From Mytilus edulis (taxonomy: Eukaryota > Mollusca > Bivalvia > Mytilida > Mytilidae): a stretch of 64,000 bases of DNA. Positions 1 to 11,905 of this stretch are shown one piece after another (position 1 is the stretch's first letter; each line of letters starts with the position of its first letter). The stretch lies in the NCBI RefSeq assembly GCF_963676685.1, contig NC_092357.1, forward strand, positions 20,736,647 through 20,800,646. Reading direction: 5' to 3'. A program made the position numbers and the translations under genes. Below the pieces are notes generated by a model. It worked only from the letters and a program-made list of their open reading frames with translations, had not been told where the DNA came from and did no database searches.

Positions 1-310
1 TGTCCGATGTTAGAGGTATGGCTGGGATCTCTCTTACATGTTTAACCCCGCCACATGCTGTAAGAATGTGCATGTCCCAACACGACTGGTGCCACATGTG
101 GAGCAGTATCTGCTTACTCTTCCGGAGCACATGGGATCATTCCTAGTTTTTGCTAGAATTCGTGTTGCTTAGTCTTCAGTTTTTTATGTTGTTGCATGTG
201 TACTATTATTTTTGTTTGTTTTAATTTTAGCCATGTATGGCGTTGTCAGTTTATTTTCGATTTATGAGTTTAACTGCTCCTTTCGTATCTTTCGCCCCTT
301 TTAGGCAGCT
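1..310 (+). repeat. 3' tail of a bivalve retroelement, subfamily 1
   Basis: This begins with the core ACATGTTTAACCCCGCC (37-53) and a TGTCCCAA block, and runs through a TTTTAGCCATG and GTTGTCAGTTTATTTTCG segment to TATCTTTCGCCCC near 300. I know this sequence as one of the commonest dispersed repeats in mussel genomes. It has no reading frame. I read it as the 3' untranslated end of a truncated retroelement, cut by the left window edge. A degenerate minus-strand relative lies at 3,256-3,430 and another near 17,020. Confidence 0.6.
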
Positions 311-344
311 AGTTTTCTCGTTTAAAAAGTTTTACATTTGTTTT

Positions 345-515
345 TTTCTGAGCCTTTTAAAGCTAACTATACGGTATGGGCTTTGCTCATTGTTAAAGAA
401 CTTTCGGTAACCTATCATTAAAAGATGTTTAAAATTGTTGTGCCATTTGGTCTCTTGTGGAAAGTCTCATAAGAAGTCATACATGTACCACATTTTCTTT
501 TTTATATAAAAGAAA
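345..515 (-). repeat. Dispersed GATTGCCAATGAGACAAC-type repeat
   Basis: On the minus strand this matches the mussel repeat that reads GAGACAACTxTCCACAAxAGACC, then a GGTxACC/CTTCAACAATGAGCAAAGCC block and an AGxxAGCTxTAAAAGGC end. Better copies lie at 41,745, 44,885, 55,165 and 57,145. It is diverged and non-coding. The stretch 515-693 after it is plain AT-rich sequence. Confidence 0.55.
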
Positions 516-693
516 AATATTCAAAGCAGTTATTAAAAAACATACCGTTTGTTTTAAACTGTTAAAACTAAAACTATGTTCCTAGTTTACTGTATCCTGT
601 GATTTTTTTCTTGTTAACTACACCTTTTACTTCACCATTTAATTCATGCTGTTCAGCAGTTATTTACCAAATAAATCAAAAATACAATAATAC

Positions 694-2447
694 CTGACTA
701 TTTTCATTGACTTCTGTATTTTCTACTGTTAATTCTTCCGTTTCAACATTATCTTCTACATCCAGGTGTGCACTATTCAAAAATGCCTTTTCTTCTGATG
801 TCAAATTGCATATTGGTACCTAATATTGAAAGCTTTATAGGATAATTATTAAGTAATATGGTTTTAAACATGTATGAAATATTTGCAACTGGACTTTTTT
901 TATTTAATTTATACAACTTCAGCGAACTCATAGGGTAAATTGTTCAAATTTTAAAACATAAAAATGCTTAAGCCTTTTGGATGTTATATATTATTCCTTA
1001 TTAGTACACTTATAAATATGTATAAAATACTTGCTACTGGACGTTTTTATACCAATATATAATACATGTACGTCAACGTATTGAAAGTGAAAATTGTTTA
1101 AATAAAAAATGTTTAAAGCATTTTCAATTAAAAATATTTTTCGAAAATAATACTGTTATTAACTTGTATGAAATATTGGCTACTGTACATGTAAAAACCA
1201 CTCTGTTTCTCCATGAAGTTATTATATATCTAATGATGTCTAAAATGTGCAAAACATATATATATCAAATGTTGTATAAAATTCATATAAAAATGCTTAA
1301 AACATAAAATAATCTAAAAAATATATAATATTAATATTTTACCTGATCTTCTAACGCAACACAGAAATTTGGTCTTTTATAAAATCTCTGATATGGTGTC
1401 AAAGGTTTGGTAGATTTATTAACTCTGCTGTTGTACTTATAGTAAAATTCGTCTAACATACTGGGCCAGTCCCGACTATCAACAAAAGCTGTTCTGAAGT
1501 AGGCGACAACTGTTCTGTTAAACCTTTCAACTCGACCTTTAAATAAAAGCATACTTATATCTTAATGTGTTAGTAATAATTGAAAACCGCATCAAAAACA
1601 TTATCTTATTTGAAATCTATTTTAATTTATAAATTTGTGTGACTTTGTTTTGTCTTATGTTCATTTACCACAAATAACTTTTTTAATATAAAAAGACAAT
1701 AATGTTATTGGTAAATGAATGTATTTGATATCAAGTGATATATAAATATTGTTTTGAGTTTATATTAAACTATTTTAAACTAATTTATCTATTTAAAACG
1801 ACTTAAATTAATCTTTTTATTTCAAAATTACCCATCTATCACTATTAATTCAGCAAACATTATGAAGCCTCTTAAAAATTAATAATAAATGCAGAACATT
1901 ACCTTGTGATTGGGGATGGTAAGGCTTTCCGTTAATTTTTCTTGTTTTAAATTCTGCCATAACTTCTGTTAAGTCTTCATTATTAAACTCCTTTCCATTG
2001 TCAGTTTGTAAAATTCTAGGTGGTCCAAAAATGTATATAAAGCGTAAAATCACTGTAGCCACTTCTTTTGCTGTTTTGTGCTTAATGCACCCACCAAATG
2101 CAAATCTTCTGTAGCAATCTACAATATTGCATATGTAGTTGTAACCATGTGACGGAGGCATCTTCTTGAGGTCCATTTGCCATCTACTATTGGGATAGGT
2201 TGCTGGAATTGGCCTTCTTGTTCTTTGAGTTTTAGGTAAATCAACTGCCGAAAGACACTGTTGGCATTTAATGTTCAGCTTAAATAGTAAACGAATGTTT
2301 TCCCGAACTACTGGGAAAAAAGACTTCCTCAGAGTTTAGTACACCGTATCACTTTTTCTATGATCAGTTTTGTGATTTTTTTGTATTTCTTCCAAAAGTT
2401 CACCTTTTGACAAGACCTTTCTGTGGAATTCAGTAACAGTCGTGCTC
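694..2447 (-). pseudogene. Intron-containing retroviral-type (rve) DDE integrase gene, broken
   Basis: Three exons fit together with GT-AG splice sites and matching phases: 2447-1903, 1536-1343 and 819-694, with introns 1902-1537 and 1342-820. Exon 1 carries a zinc-binding-like region (IKCQQC) and the DDE core: WQMDL, IVDCYRRF and TDNGKEFN. It ends at HPQSQG. Exon 2 continues the same motif with VERFNRT and a YNSRVNKSTKPLTPYQ segment. Exon 3 is acidic and unrecognised. The family resembles the Gypsy/Ginger integrases found in KRBA2-like and GIN1-like genes, which catalyse DNA strand transfer. An in-frame TAA at 2338-2336 in exon 1 breaks the frame. No reverse transcriptase or LTR is visible nearby, which favours a Ginger-type transposon or host-captured integrase over an LTR element. 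The first exon(s) and the 3' end were not found. Confidence 0.75.
840..1230 (-). repeat. Three degenerate tandem copies of an ACTGGACGTT-type repeat in an intron
   Basis: The phrase TATGAAATATTTGCxACTGGAC recurs near 868, 1,020 and 1,167, spaced about 150 bp apart. It resembles the mussel repeat containing GTTGCTTAACGTCCAGT, seen more intact at 44,480-44,550 (plus) and 21,120-21,165 (minus). The repeats fill much of the second integrase intron. They are non-coding. Confidence 0.4.
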
Positions 2448-2459
2448 CTGTAAAATATA

Positions 2460-3255
2460 CTGTCCAAGTCTGATGCTGTGTGTGACGTTTATGCGTTTAA
2501 AAGTGGCAGGTACTTGATATTACTGGAAACATTTTTCAGTAAAACCATTGAGTTTTACCGATTTTTACCATGTGAAGTGTTACAGATCGGAAATCATTCG
2601 ATAATTTGTTTAATAGTTTGTTGTTTATTAATTTATTCAATAAAACTGTTAGTTTAAATTTAGAAGGTTAGCTCTGCAAATATAGTCGGTATATAGTATC
2701 CTGGAATATCTCTTTTTAAATGCACTTTTTTACCCCTCATATTTCTTGAGAAATTTAGCCATTTGGGGTTGGCTTAAACATGGGTTGACTTCACTAGTTT
2801 TAAAAACAACAAATATTTAAGTTATAACTTATAATGAATAATTTTGACAATGCCGGTCTTCTAAAATAATTTCTGCAAAAACCAAATAAACTTGACCCGG
2901 ATTTTTTGTATTTATCATTCTAATACTTAATTATGGCATACAATCTGCATACTCCGCCTTATGTGTCCATGTGTCTCACTTTGTTGTCAATTCAATATTA
3001 GAATACATATTCAATTTTGAGTTAAGATCGTGTTTTGATTTACCCATCACTTACTGCGTATTTTTGGATTTATTTTTGTCCTTTGTTACTGTGTTGTTTT
3101 TTTGTTTTTTTGTTTTTTTTTGGTGCTTGGTCCAATTTTGACAAGTCAAGCTCCTTTAACAAGCTTTTTTCTATCTGTTCTAATATTAAACTGGTACCCG
3201 ACATGTCATGATCATCTCATTTTAAATGTTTCACATTGAATTATATAGTGACCAA
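2460..3255. other. No gene seen
   Basis: AT-rich sequence with a T-rich low-complexity patch near 3,085-3,122. I see no splice-consistent exon, RNA gene or terminal repeat. Confidence 0.6.
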
Positions 3256-3430
3256 TCGTGCATACAAAGAGAGAGGTAAAAGATACCAAAGAGATAGTCA
3301 AACTCACGAAAACAAAATAACAATGTCATGGCAAAACACTAAAACTGACTAAAGACAAGTTAAAGGCAGCAAAGAATACTAAAGACTGAGCAACATCAAC
3401 CCAACCAAAAACTGGGAGAGATCATAATTA
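3256..3430 (-). repeat. Degenerate retroelement tail, subfamily 1
   Basis: Read on the minus strand, this follows the same order of blocks as 130-300 at the window start: a TATCTTTxxC end, GACTATCTCTTTGG, a CATGACATTG-type block and a CCCAGTTTTTGG block. It is strongly diverged and lacks the GTTTAACCCCGCC core. Confidence 0.4.
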
Positions 3431-6212
3431 TATACATAACTATTGTCGAAGGCAGTACGACGACCCGTAGTTTATAGCTTTGTCCTGATGACTTTGGTGG
3501 CTATAAGTGACTCATTTGTTACCATACGTACAGCTATCATGACTTTTTATAACGAACTCTTTCAAAAATAATAGTGGTGCCAAAAGAAAATTCTGAATTG
3601 TTTATTTTAACAACCATTATTGTTAAAAAAACAGCTAAAGAATAAAACAATATATAAACACGGACGGCAGTGTATAATTCTCTATATATAAATTACATAC
3701 AAGCTTATACTAGTACTGACAATTCAAACCCAACACACGCAATTGATATACGAACTTGTTTATATACAGAAGTTAGCATGCAGATCAGTCCATCTGATCC
3801 ATTAAAATTATTACATTATTGTCGTAATTTTGAATCGGTTTTTTTTTCGTTACTAAGAAAGACTAAACGACTGCAATCTAGCTACTTCGTATGACTAAAT
3901 ATGAAAAAGATTAAGATAAAATCAAATAGAGCTAAGGAAAAAAGATGAAAATATAAAAACATATAATGAGGCATCTCTTTTAATTCCAGTGTTTTTAAAT
4001 GTTTCCGTTTGGTTTAAAAATCAAATTTTCAACTTGAAAATAAAGGGTCGTCTAAATTTACGTATTATTCACACAAGTCCAATCTTCTATCTAACTATGG
4101 ATAGGATATGAATGACTACATTTTAACCCGGGACCATTTATCTGTGTCAGTCAACCGCGATGTTTTCCACTCATGTCTGAGAGTTGTTTTATTGTCCCAG
4201 TCCAATCGTTGTTTTCGATAGTATTTGAGTTGGTTTTGTTTTTATTGTCTAAGCGGTTGTGTTCGTTAATATCAGACTTCTAAATTTTAATTTAGGAAGT
4301 GAATGGTACAACAAATATGTGTAGCCTCCAATAATTTATTCGCAGTCAATTTATACTTTTGCTTTTAGAGTTTGAAATATCGTGTAATGTATATTTCCGA
4401 CTATCTTTTTTTAGACTGTAAGTTGACCTCTATATATCTTTGTAAATTTGTTTGTGTACTGGAGTTAAAGTCTCATTTTCATTGCGTCTGGCATGCATGG
4501 ATCTCTTTTTAAAATTTAGAGAAGGGCTTTTAATGTAAGTCGACCAGTTTGTGATTATATTTGTGCATAATTTATTAAAATCAAATTCATTACTTGAAGA
4601 ATTAATCTCAGTAAAAAGGAAAGTACATGTACGTTGTCCGTTATTATGATTGGAGTAAACTATTGGTACCAACATTTACCTCTTTTATTTCAAACTTCAA
4701 ACTAACTGTGTACATGTACTAGTTATTAGACACTATACATCCTAATGTAGGAATTAATAAGGAAAATAGTTCAAGCATTTAGGGCTATATCGATTTTAGC
4801 GAAATCCCTAAAAAAACCTTTGCCAAAAGAATGTGTATTTACGATGAGATAGTTTCTCCTCATTTTCTGCCGAAATTTCACCCATGAAAAAGGGGTTCAT
4901 ATCAGATTTTCGATGTCAATGATCGCAACAAGAAACATAAAATTATTTGAGCGACAGGCCCCATTTAATGACAAAACTGAGGTTAGGTCAGACATGTATT
5001 TAGCACAGCAAAGTATTTCTTAAAACTCTACCTTTAATTGTACACTTTTTAGAAATAGTATCTGGAAAAAAATCGTCTTACTCTATAAAAAGGTCAAGAC
5101 AGTTTGAACCACAGGTATTAATACATTAAATTTAGACACCAAGTGCTTCGTAAATAAATATTTAGTGAAATTATGAAAATTTGCATGCTGTTGACATGTA
5201 AAACATTAATTGACTTGAATTATAGAATACCAAAAAATAAAATAATTTTAGGCTATATAAAAAAGAAGCAAAATGAATGCTAAATATTTTCAACTACATG
5301 TACTGGTCTAGTCAGAAAAGTGACATTCTTCAAAACCAAACCGGCAAATCAAAATGAAAGATAAGTCACACAATTGTAATGTTAAAGCAAACTTATTTCA
5401 GATTATACATCAGAAAAAATATAAGTTAGTGTTGTGTATTCGTGAAATATTTGCCGCTGAACTATTTATTACTCAATAAGTTGAGACTTATATGATGGTT
5501 GAATTACAACAATGCTATATACTGGTATCCCTAATTTTGTAGTGATATGCAAAGATCTGCAAAGTGTTCAGTCGAACTCTTCATCGATGATGCTTAAGAA
5601 AAAAACAGACCCGCGCCAAGTATGAAAAAACTGAGAACACTGCTCGGTTTTTTTAATCATTCGATGATATCAAATGTTACATTTGATGATGCTTTATAGA
5701 GGGCGTACAGAGAGGGGGTAGGCTCTTATCATAGAGTATAAACATACAATTGATTTTGGTATTTGTAGAACACTGTATACACTTAAGTATCGCATGAAAA
5801 AGTTTCACGAAAGTTGTGAGGGGAAAATGCATCAGCTTGAATAGTTCTTATGGTGCGAGTTACACCATGTTCCCCTAACTACACGAAAGAAGGCGAAATA
5901 AAAGTTAATTCAAAGGTGGCCGGAGATATGGGAAATTTCCCCGAATATATGAGATGTCCAATTTTAAAATCGATTACGGAGGATTGCGTGCATGTGCTTG
6001 TACGGTAATGTGTTGACGTTACGTTACGTATCATTTTAGTAACGTCATTGAAATATGTATGGCAACGTAATCATGTGAAAAAACAACGTCTCGGCGCTGA
6101 AAGGGTTAAGAAACGTTATATTTTAAAACGTCATAATATTTAACGTCATGGTAACTTGTTTTAAAACGAATATAAAAGTTACATTAACGCAAACTTTTGT
6201 ATTATTTTAGGA
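3431..6212. other. No gene seen
   Basis: AT-rich non-coding sequence. Short reading frames at 3,670-3,894 (+) and 4,430-4,675 (-) show no domain, splice-site or repeat support. An ACGT-rich patch (GACGTTACGTTACGTA, about 6,014-6,030) contains several half-palindromes but no clear larger structure. Confidence 0.55.
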
Positions 6213-6340
6213 AAAGGACAAGGTATGATAAGGGCTATTTTTGGCCCCCTCTCCAAATAAGTTTAAAATTGATATCAATGATGGTCTTAGTGTAGACACT
6301 TGAAAAAATAATGATTTTATTGTGTTCCGGTGAAAGGAAG

Positions 6341-6353
6341 GTTGCCTAGCAAC
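6341..6353. promoter_or_regulatory. RFX X-box-like palindrome, copy 1
   Basis: GTTGCCTAGCAAC matches the known RFX factor consensus GTNRCC-N(0-3)-RGYAAC, with one spacer base. It lies in non-coding DNA, far from any gene start I can support, so occupancy is speculative. Confidence 0.35.
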
Positions 6354-6519
6354 GGTTTTTTATTAAGAATGAAAATTATCACATATTAATTGCTTTATCA
6401 GTAAAAATTTAAATATTTGCACATGATATTGTTTGTCCAAGAAGAACTTGAAGTCACAAATGAAAATACCCTTTGATTTTGTTTATTATATGCTTAAAAA
6501 CAACCTTGGCAACAGAAAT

Positions 6520-6532
6520 GTTGCCTAGCAAC
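6520..6532. promoter_or_regulatory. RFX X-box-like palindrome, copy 2
   Basis: This is an exact second copy of the 13-bp X-box-like palindrome, 179 bp after the first. A weaker relative, GTTGTTTAGCAAC, lies at 6,683-6,695 and half-sites occur near 6,503 and 7,035. The cluster may simply belong to a repeat family. Confidence 0.35.
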
Positions 6533-7537
6533 GGTTAAAAAATTGGTTCTTGCCCCTCTTAAGTATGAATTAAGCTGTTGTTTGAAGATTTTTCTTTCCA
6601 TTTGGTGTTTCATTCCAATATTTTTTCATATACATCTTTTTTTATTCTTTACAAATTCCGTATTGAGCATAGCAACACAAGTGTTGTTTAGCAACAGCAA
6701 AACATGTTTGAATTAAAGCCAACTACAAATCAATAAGTCATTTTATTGAACAAATTAAATTGAACGCAATGCAGATTGTCTGTTTGTGAACATGTTTAGT
6801 TAGAAATGAAAACTTAGTTCAATTGTAGGTCACTACACGCTGATCAACAACTAAGTTACATGACAAGTGCATATATCAACCATGCAATAATAGGTTCTTT
6901 ATATTTTTATAAGTATGAGCTTAGTTATTTTTTAAGAATATACTTCCTAATACGGTGTTACACTATAATATAAACATCTAGATTATCATTATTTTTTGGA
7001 CGAATCCTATATCGAGTATAGAATCCCACATCTTGCTAAGCAACATCAAACATTTTTTTAAATTGTAGACCACTACAAAATCTTTGTTTCAGTGTGAAAG
7101 TCTTTTCATGAAAACAAGAATATATAGGATTTAATAATTTGAGATGAGTTTGAACAGCTTTTAAAGATACTTAACAGTTAATGGAACGAAAGAGACGTGA
7201 CTTGTACCACTTACAGACATTGTGTGGAATAAAATGTCTAATCCAGGCAATTACGATTTAATATGATGTAGGGGTTGGAATGTGTCCTCTGCATGGGTAC
7301 AAAACCTATGGTGAATTAGAAACGACTTATCAAGGCAAAAAAAGGGGGTGCATAAATCATTTTTTGGAGTTATTAACGAGGCATTAATTGACCTAAAAAA
7401 TTAAGCCTATTGTGCAGTAAAGAAACTGGCATAGCCTGTAAGAACATATATGGTTTAATGGTTGGACAATCATTTAACCATGAAAGTTAAAGGTCAATTA
7501 ATTGGACCATGAGATCAACGGTAAATGTCATAATGAT

Positions 7538-7985
7538 ATTAAAATTGAGAATGGAAATGGGTAATGTATCAAAGAGACAACAACCCGACCATAGAAAAAA
7601 CAACAGCAGAAGGTCACCAACAGGTCTTCAATGTAACGATAAATTCCCGCACCAGGAGTCGTCCTTCAGCTGGCCCCTAAACAAATATATACTAGTTCAG
7701 TGATGATGAACGCCATACCTAATTTCCAAATTGTACACAAGAAACTAAAATTAAAATAATACAAGACTAACAAAGACCAGAGGCTCCTGACTTGGGACAG
7801 GCGCGAAAATGCGGCGGGGTTAAACATGTTTATGAGATATCAACCCTCCCCCTATACCTCTAGCCAATGTAGAAAAGTAAACGCATAACAATACGTACAT
7901 TTAAAATTCAATTCAAGAGAAGTCCGAGTCTGATGTCAGAAGATGTAACCAAAGAAAATAAACAAAATTAGACTGTTATGATATT
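7538..7985 (-). repeat. Retroelement 3' tail, subfamily 2
   Basis: This is nearly identical in layout to 40,180-40,610 (minus) and, as reverse complement, to 57,430-57,755. On the minus strand it reads through a GTTTAACCCCGCCGC core, GCGCCTGTCCCAAGTCAGG (7,781-7,830) and a GGCCAGCTGAAGGACG-like block, to the 3' end CATTTCCATTCTCAATTTTA. It has no coding remnant here. A common 3' end with variable 5' truncation suggests target-primed reverse transcription. Confidence 0.65.
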
Positions 7986-10180
7986 TGAGTCATGGCTATA
8001 CACTGTATGCCAAATATCATAAGTCAATGTATAAAAACTAAATAAGTGTAGACCGGGACAAGTGTGTATGAAAATAAAATTCCAAAAAAGAAGAAGAATA
8101 GTTATGTTTTTGAAGTATACTGATATTTCTATATGAAGATAACTTCAAATGCAAAACGTTCCTAAGCTTGAAAACATGTTTGTTTGAAAATAATCATCTG
8201 TAAAGTTAGATTAAAGGGTGCTTGAAATTTCCTGAAGTTTTGTCAATGGGGGCACATATTCGCCGTTTTTATACATCTATTTAAAACCAAATAAATGCAG
8301 CTTTTTATAATATTTATCAAATAAATTTCATTATAGATGAACGGCAGACATTTCAAAGGTGTAAAAAAAAAGAAATTTAGGCCAATCAGTCAAAAAATTA
8401 CTAAGAAAAAAATCTTTGAAAATCCTGTTTTTCATTCAGGAAATTGACCGAAAATTGTTGTCCGTTTTTCGGTGTTTTGCAGTTAGTGCCGTAATTTTGT
8501 TAAAGTTTAAAAAATAATCATATTTGTTATAAAATTATAATTTATTGGCATATTTTCTTCCATTTCAGCCATCCTTTGAAGTGTTTATACCTCAAAATCA
8601 TAAAACGGCGAAATTGTGTCCCCGACGAATATGGGCCTCCCACTCTATGTTGCAAAAGTTATTTCTTTTGGGTGGATGTGTATGTTTAAGCGCGGATTCA
8701 TATAAGATGGATTCTTACAGTATGCACCCTTTTATTAATTCATTGTACAATTTAATAAATATAATAAATGAATTAAAACGTCTGATATCGTGGGTTCTGA
8801 CACCGGCCTGGTCAAACTTAAGACTTAAAAATTGGTATTTACTGATTTCCGTTAATCAATTTGTATTAAGGGGTAAGAACAAAAACTAGTTGGATCGGAG
8901 TGTCAAGTTAGGGTAATATGTCTTCCAACGGACTGTAACCTTTTAAGGTATAGCACAATAACAATTAATGAAACAAACAACCCATGCAGCAACATGATGT
9001 CCAAAAGTTAGCACTTTGTGTAAACATGAATTATTATTGAAATAGTAACTTTTATGAATTAACTGTTAACAAAACTGTATATTGTTTGCAAAAACTACGG
9101 ATAATATATGAATAAATAACCTTTATTCACAAAAAAAAAAAAAAAATCGGAATTTTGAGCCTTTTTAATATGGTCATTTGACATTTTTTATTCGACCGTC
9201 ACTGATGAGTCTTTTGTATGCGAAACACACGTCTTACAAGCAAGATATCTTTAATTATGATGCGTTTTATTCCTTTCATATTCCATACTTATTTTATTTT
9301 CTTTGACGTGTAAATATCTGATTAAAAAATAAAAGAAGCTTTTATTCTTTTGAATATGTTTAAATTCATTATACATGTAGTGCTGTTATTTTAGAAGAAA
9401 TACGAAGTAGCACGCGTTGTCGTCAAGATAGAACAACGAGAAGGCAGGTGACAATTACAAATAATAAGTCCAATAAATTCAACACCATGACCAAAAAAAT
9501 ATTAACTCAAGATACATAATTTAGATCATAAAAGTGTTGGATAGTTTTGTTTAATCTTGATTATTGTTACACTTACACAATTAACTAATTAAAATTGTCA
9601 CATGGTGTCTACTTATGTGATATGAATAACAATGTATGTTATTATTCACAGTTCTGTAGTTTATTTTCGCCATCTGTATTTTTATTAAATGATGGTCTAA
9701 AATGTTAACTTGGCATTCCATACTTGGTAGAAATGCGGACGTGAAAGAAAGCACTTTTCAACAAAGTGTCAACGGAGATTAAAACATTCCAGGGCGACGA
9801 TTTTGTCAATTATGAAACAAAATACGTATATGCACTTTTTGAGTATGAACCAGTTATTATATTCATTCACAATAACGTTCCCAGTATTTCTCTGAAGTTT
9901 ATCACAGTTCCGTCTAATTTTGGGTCATATTTCGACGGTCTGCTAAAATGTCACTTTAAATTCAAGAATAATGAGTAAAGGAATATCCTGTTTTCCTGTC
10001 TCAAATATGTTTATTTTTCTTCCTAAAGAAATTAGCCATTATTATAGCTTAGCAAGAATACATTTCCGTCGTCGGATCTAGTAAATACCGGAAATCATCT
10101 CCGGTCCGCAGTTCGGTTAAAAATTTCGATGATTCAATGAAAACAACGACGATTTTTTGTCACTTTTTTGAATTTTTAAC
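7986..10180. other. Non-coding stretch with a short dispersed repeat
   Basis: I see no supportable gene. Around 9,180-9,260 is GTCACTGATGAGTCTTxTGT followed by CGAAACxCxCGTCT, a mussel repeat also present in reverse at 21,030-21,085. A reading frame at 8,545-8,889 (+) has no recognisable domain. Confidence 0.5.
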
Positions 10181-10284
10181 TATGAGCGTACTTACGACCC
10201 ACTAAAATATTTGAACTGCATCAACATTTATGTTCAAGGAATGCCTGGTATAAATATGATCGTGGGTCGTAGGTACGCTCATAG
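10181..10284. repeat. 23-bp inverted repeat with a 58-bp loop
   Basis: CTATGAGCGTACTTACGACC at 10,181 onward (23 nt with the following CAC) pairs with 10,262-10,284 with one mismatch. It could form a cruciform or RNA hairpin. It has no terminator-type T tract and no obvious gene relation. Confidence 0.6.
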
Positions 10285-10613
10285 CTTAAAATGCAGAAAA
10301 AGGTTTGGAAACTGCCATTTTTCTGCCCTTTTCCAGAATCTTGAGGTCTTTACAGCAACAGGGCATGAATAATATCAACGGAAGTTGAAAAATCTATTAA
10401 TGTTTACAAAAATATAGGTTTTAAACTTTAAAAATAATGTATTATATTTAATAGCAAGTCACTTTTAATTTGAACGAAATTAGGGGGCCGTTCTCTGATG
10501 CTTATCGTACCTTGTCCTTTTAATTATTGTTATAGTTAATGCATTTATGCATTTTTGCTTTCTAAATTTTATTTATCATGCTTCTTATTATAATATCATA
10601 TAATGTTCCAACA

Positions 10614-10793
10614 TGACCATCGCACTTCATCGAATGAACCATCGCACTTCAGCTTGGACCATGGCACTTCAGCTTCCCATCGCATCTCCGAGTTCTATAT
10701 CTATATAAACCATCGCACTTCGGCGTGAACCATCGCACTTCAGCGTGACCATCGCACTTCCGCGTCCCCATCGCACCTCCGAGTCCTACATAT
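10614..10793 (+). repeat. CCATCGCACTTC tandem array in two higher-order blocks
   Basis: About nine copies of a roughly 20-bp unit built on CCATCGCACTTCAGCGTGA. Two blocks each finish with a CATCGCAxCTCCGAGTxCTA variant (around 10,678 and 10,768), so the array itself appears duplicated as a unit. It is more GC-rich than its surroundings. Confidence 0.6.
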
Positions 10794-10980
10794 ATTTGCA
10801 TTGTTTGTTGTAATCATGAATAGTTGGGTAAGCCATTTTTGGTTTACATTTAAATTTGTTGATAGCTTATTATTTTAATTTCTTGATTTTACTCTTAATG
10901 GTATTGTGAGGGCAATGATTTATGTTGACGTTAAATGTTTTAGTTTATCCACATGCACATTTATTCGATTTGTTGTACAG

Positions 10981-11045
10981 GTTCTTGTATTAGTACAAGG
11001 AAACAATGACCCTCAAAATGAACAAGATTATTGATCAGCTGATTC
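10981..11045 (+). CDS. Possible short first coding exon, unrecognised
   Basis: A pyrimidine-rich acceptor (TTGTTGTACAG) is followed by a short segment with an ATG at about 11,006. It encodes MTLKMNKIIDQLIQ up to a donor CAA|GTAAGT. The phase (0) does not match the exon at 11,642 (phase 1), so the two are not directly joined. This is a weak call. Confidence 0.2.
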
Positions 11046-11641
11046 AAGTAAGTTTATATTATTTGAAATCATGCTGGATTTTGTTAGTTTTAATGGATGA
11101 CAATTTGTAGTGTTGTGAATAACAGATATAAATATTTGATTAACAACGCTTTCAGCTAGCCTAGCACACAGACAACATGCAAATAAACGCGTTTTGAAAG
11201 TAATGAATACATTGCTATCCTTTGAAGAAGGACATTACAAACTCGGTGTCGAGATCAAAATCTAAAACTGCCGAATATAGAGAAGACATTAGTATTAAAA
11301 CAAATTATCTCTATGAAAATGTATGTGTTATATTTATATGATCAGTTTACATGCCACCCTAAATTTAAACAAAAACAAAAGCTGAGTATGGCGATACGTT
11401 TGTGGATCATGATAATTAAACTTATTTGTATACCCTTGTAGGTTTAACATATGCGGAAGTTTACATTCGTAATCATTTAATTTTGATACAAATTTATCAT
11501 GAGTATCGCAAACATAAAAACTGAAATTCTTATATCTAACACATATATGTAATCGCCAAGGTTTACTTTTTATTCCGTAGGTAAAACTCCCAGTTATAAA
11601 GTAGGTTATCAACTGATTAATTCTTTGATTTATTATCAAAG

Positions 11642-11905
11642 CTTCATCAAATGTATATGGATTGGCTATTGATAAAGATCATGATTATGTTCATGTCGGG
11701 GATAAACCTGTATACAGCTGTACTGTTGAAATGACCATACAAGATCTGCTAAGACATTCACTGAGGTGGGAAAAGGTTGGTCGTGATGGCTCACGCATAA
11801 AAATCTCACATCGGGTGAATGTTAAAGAAAGTCTACAATCTGAATATGCCATAGCGCTAGACTCTACTACTACTGGTGTGACAATCAAATTGCGCGTTCT
11901 GCAAG
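11642..11905 (+). CDS. 88-residue phase 1-1 exon of unknown protein, copy 1
   Basis: An open frame of 264 bp runs from acceptor AG (11,640-11,641) to donor CAAG|GTATG, with phase 1 at both ends. The product begins SSNVYGLAIDKDHDYVHVGD, which faintly recalls an NHL or beta-propeller blade, then continues VEMTIQDLLRHSL, KVGRDGSR and SEYAIALDS. I do not recognise the domain. Reality is supported by a second copy at 29,602-29,663 plus 32,635-32,839 that conserves the protein (VEMTIQDL, KVGRDGSR, SLQSEYAI). About 430 bp of intron upstream are also recognisably shared with 28,955-29,600. Neighbouring exons were not identified. Confidence 0.5.

Larger units (their letters stand above)
6213..10520. 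mobile_element. Candidate 4.3 kb unit bounded by a 20-bp inverted repeat
   Basis: AAAGGACAAGGTATGATAAG at 6,213-6,232 matches the reverse complement of 10,501-10,520 with one mismatch. Both are followed inward by a GGCCCCCT-like stretch and an AATTxAAAxTGA-like stretch, so similarity extends past the 20 bp. I see no transposase frame and no convincing target-site duplication. It may be one non-autonomous element with later insertions (7,538-7,985 is one), or two separate copies of a repeat in opposite orientation. Confidence 0.35.

Noticed and set aside
10614-10793. CRISPR-like array
   Set aside because: Units are contiguous and variable without unique spacers, and the genome is eukaryotic.
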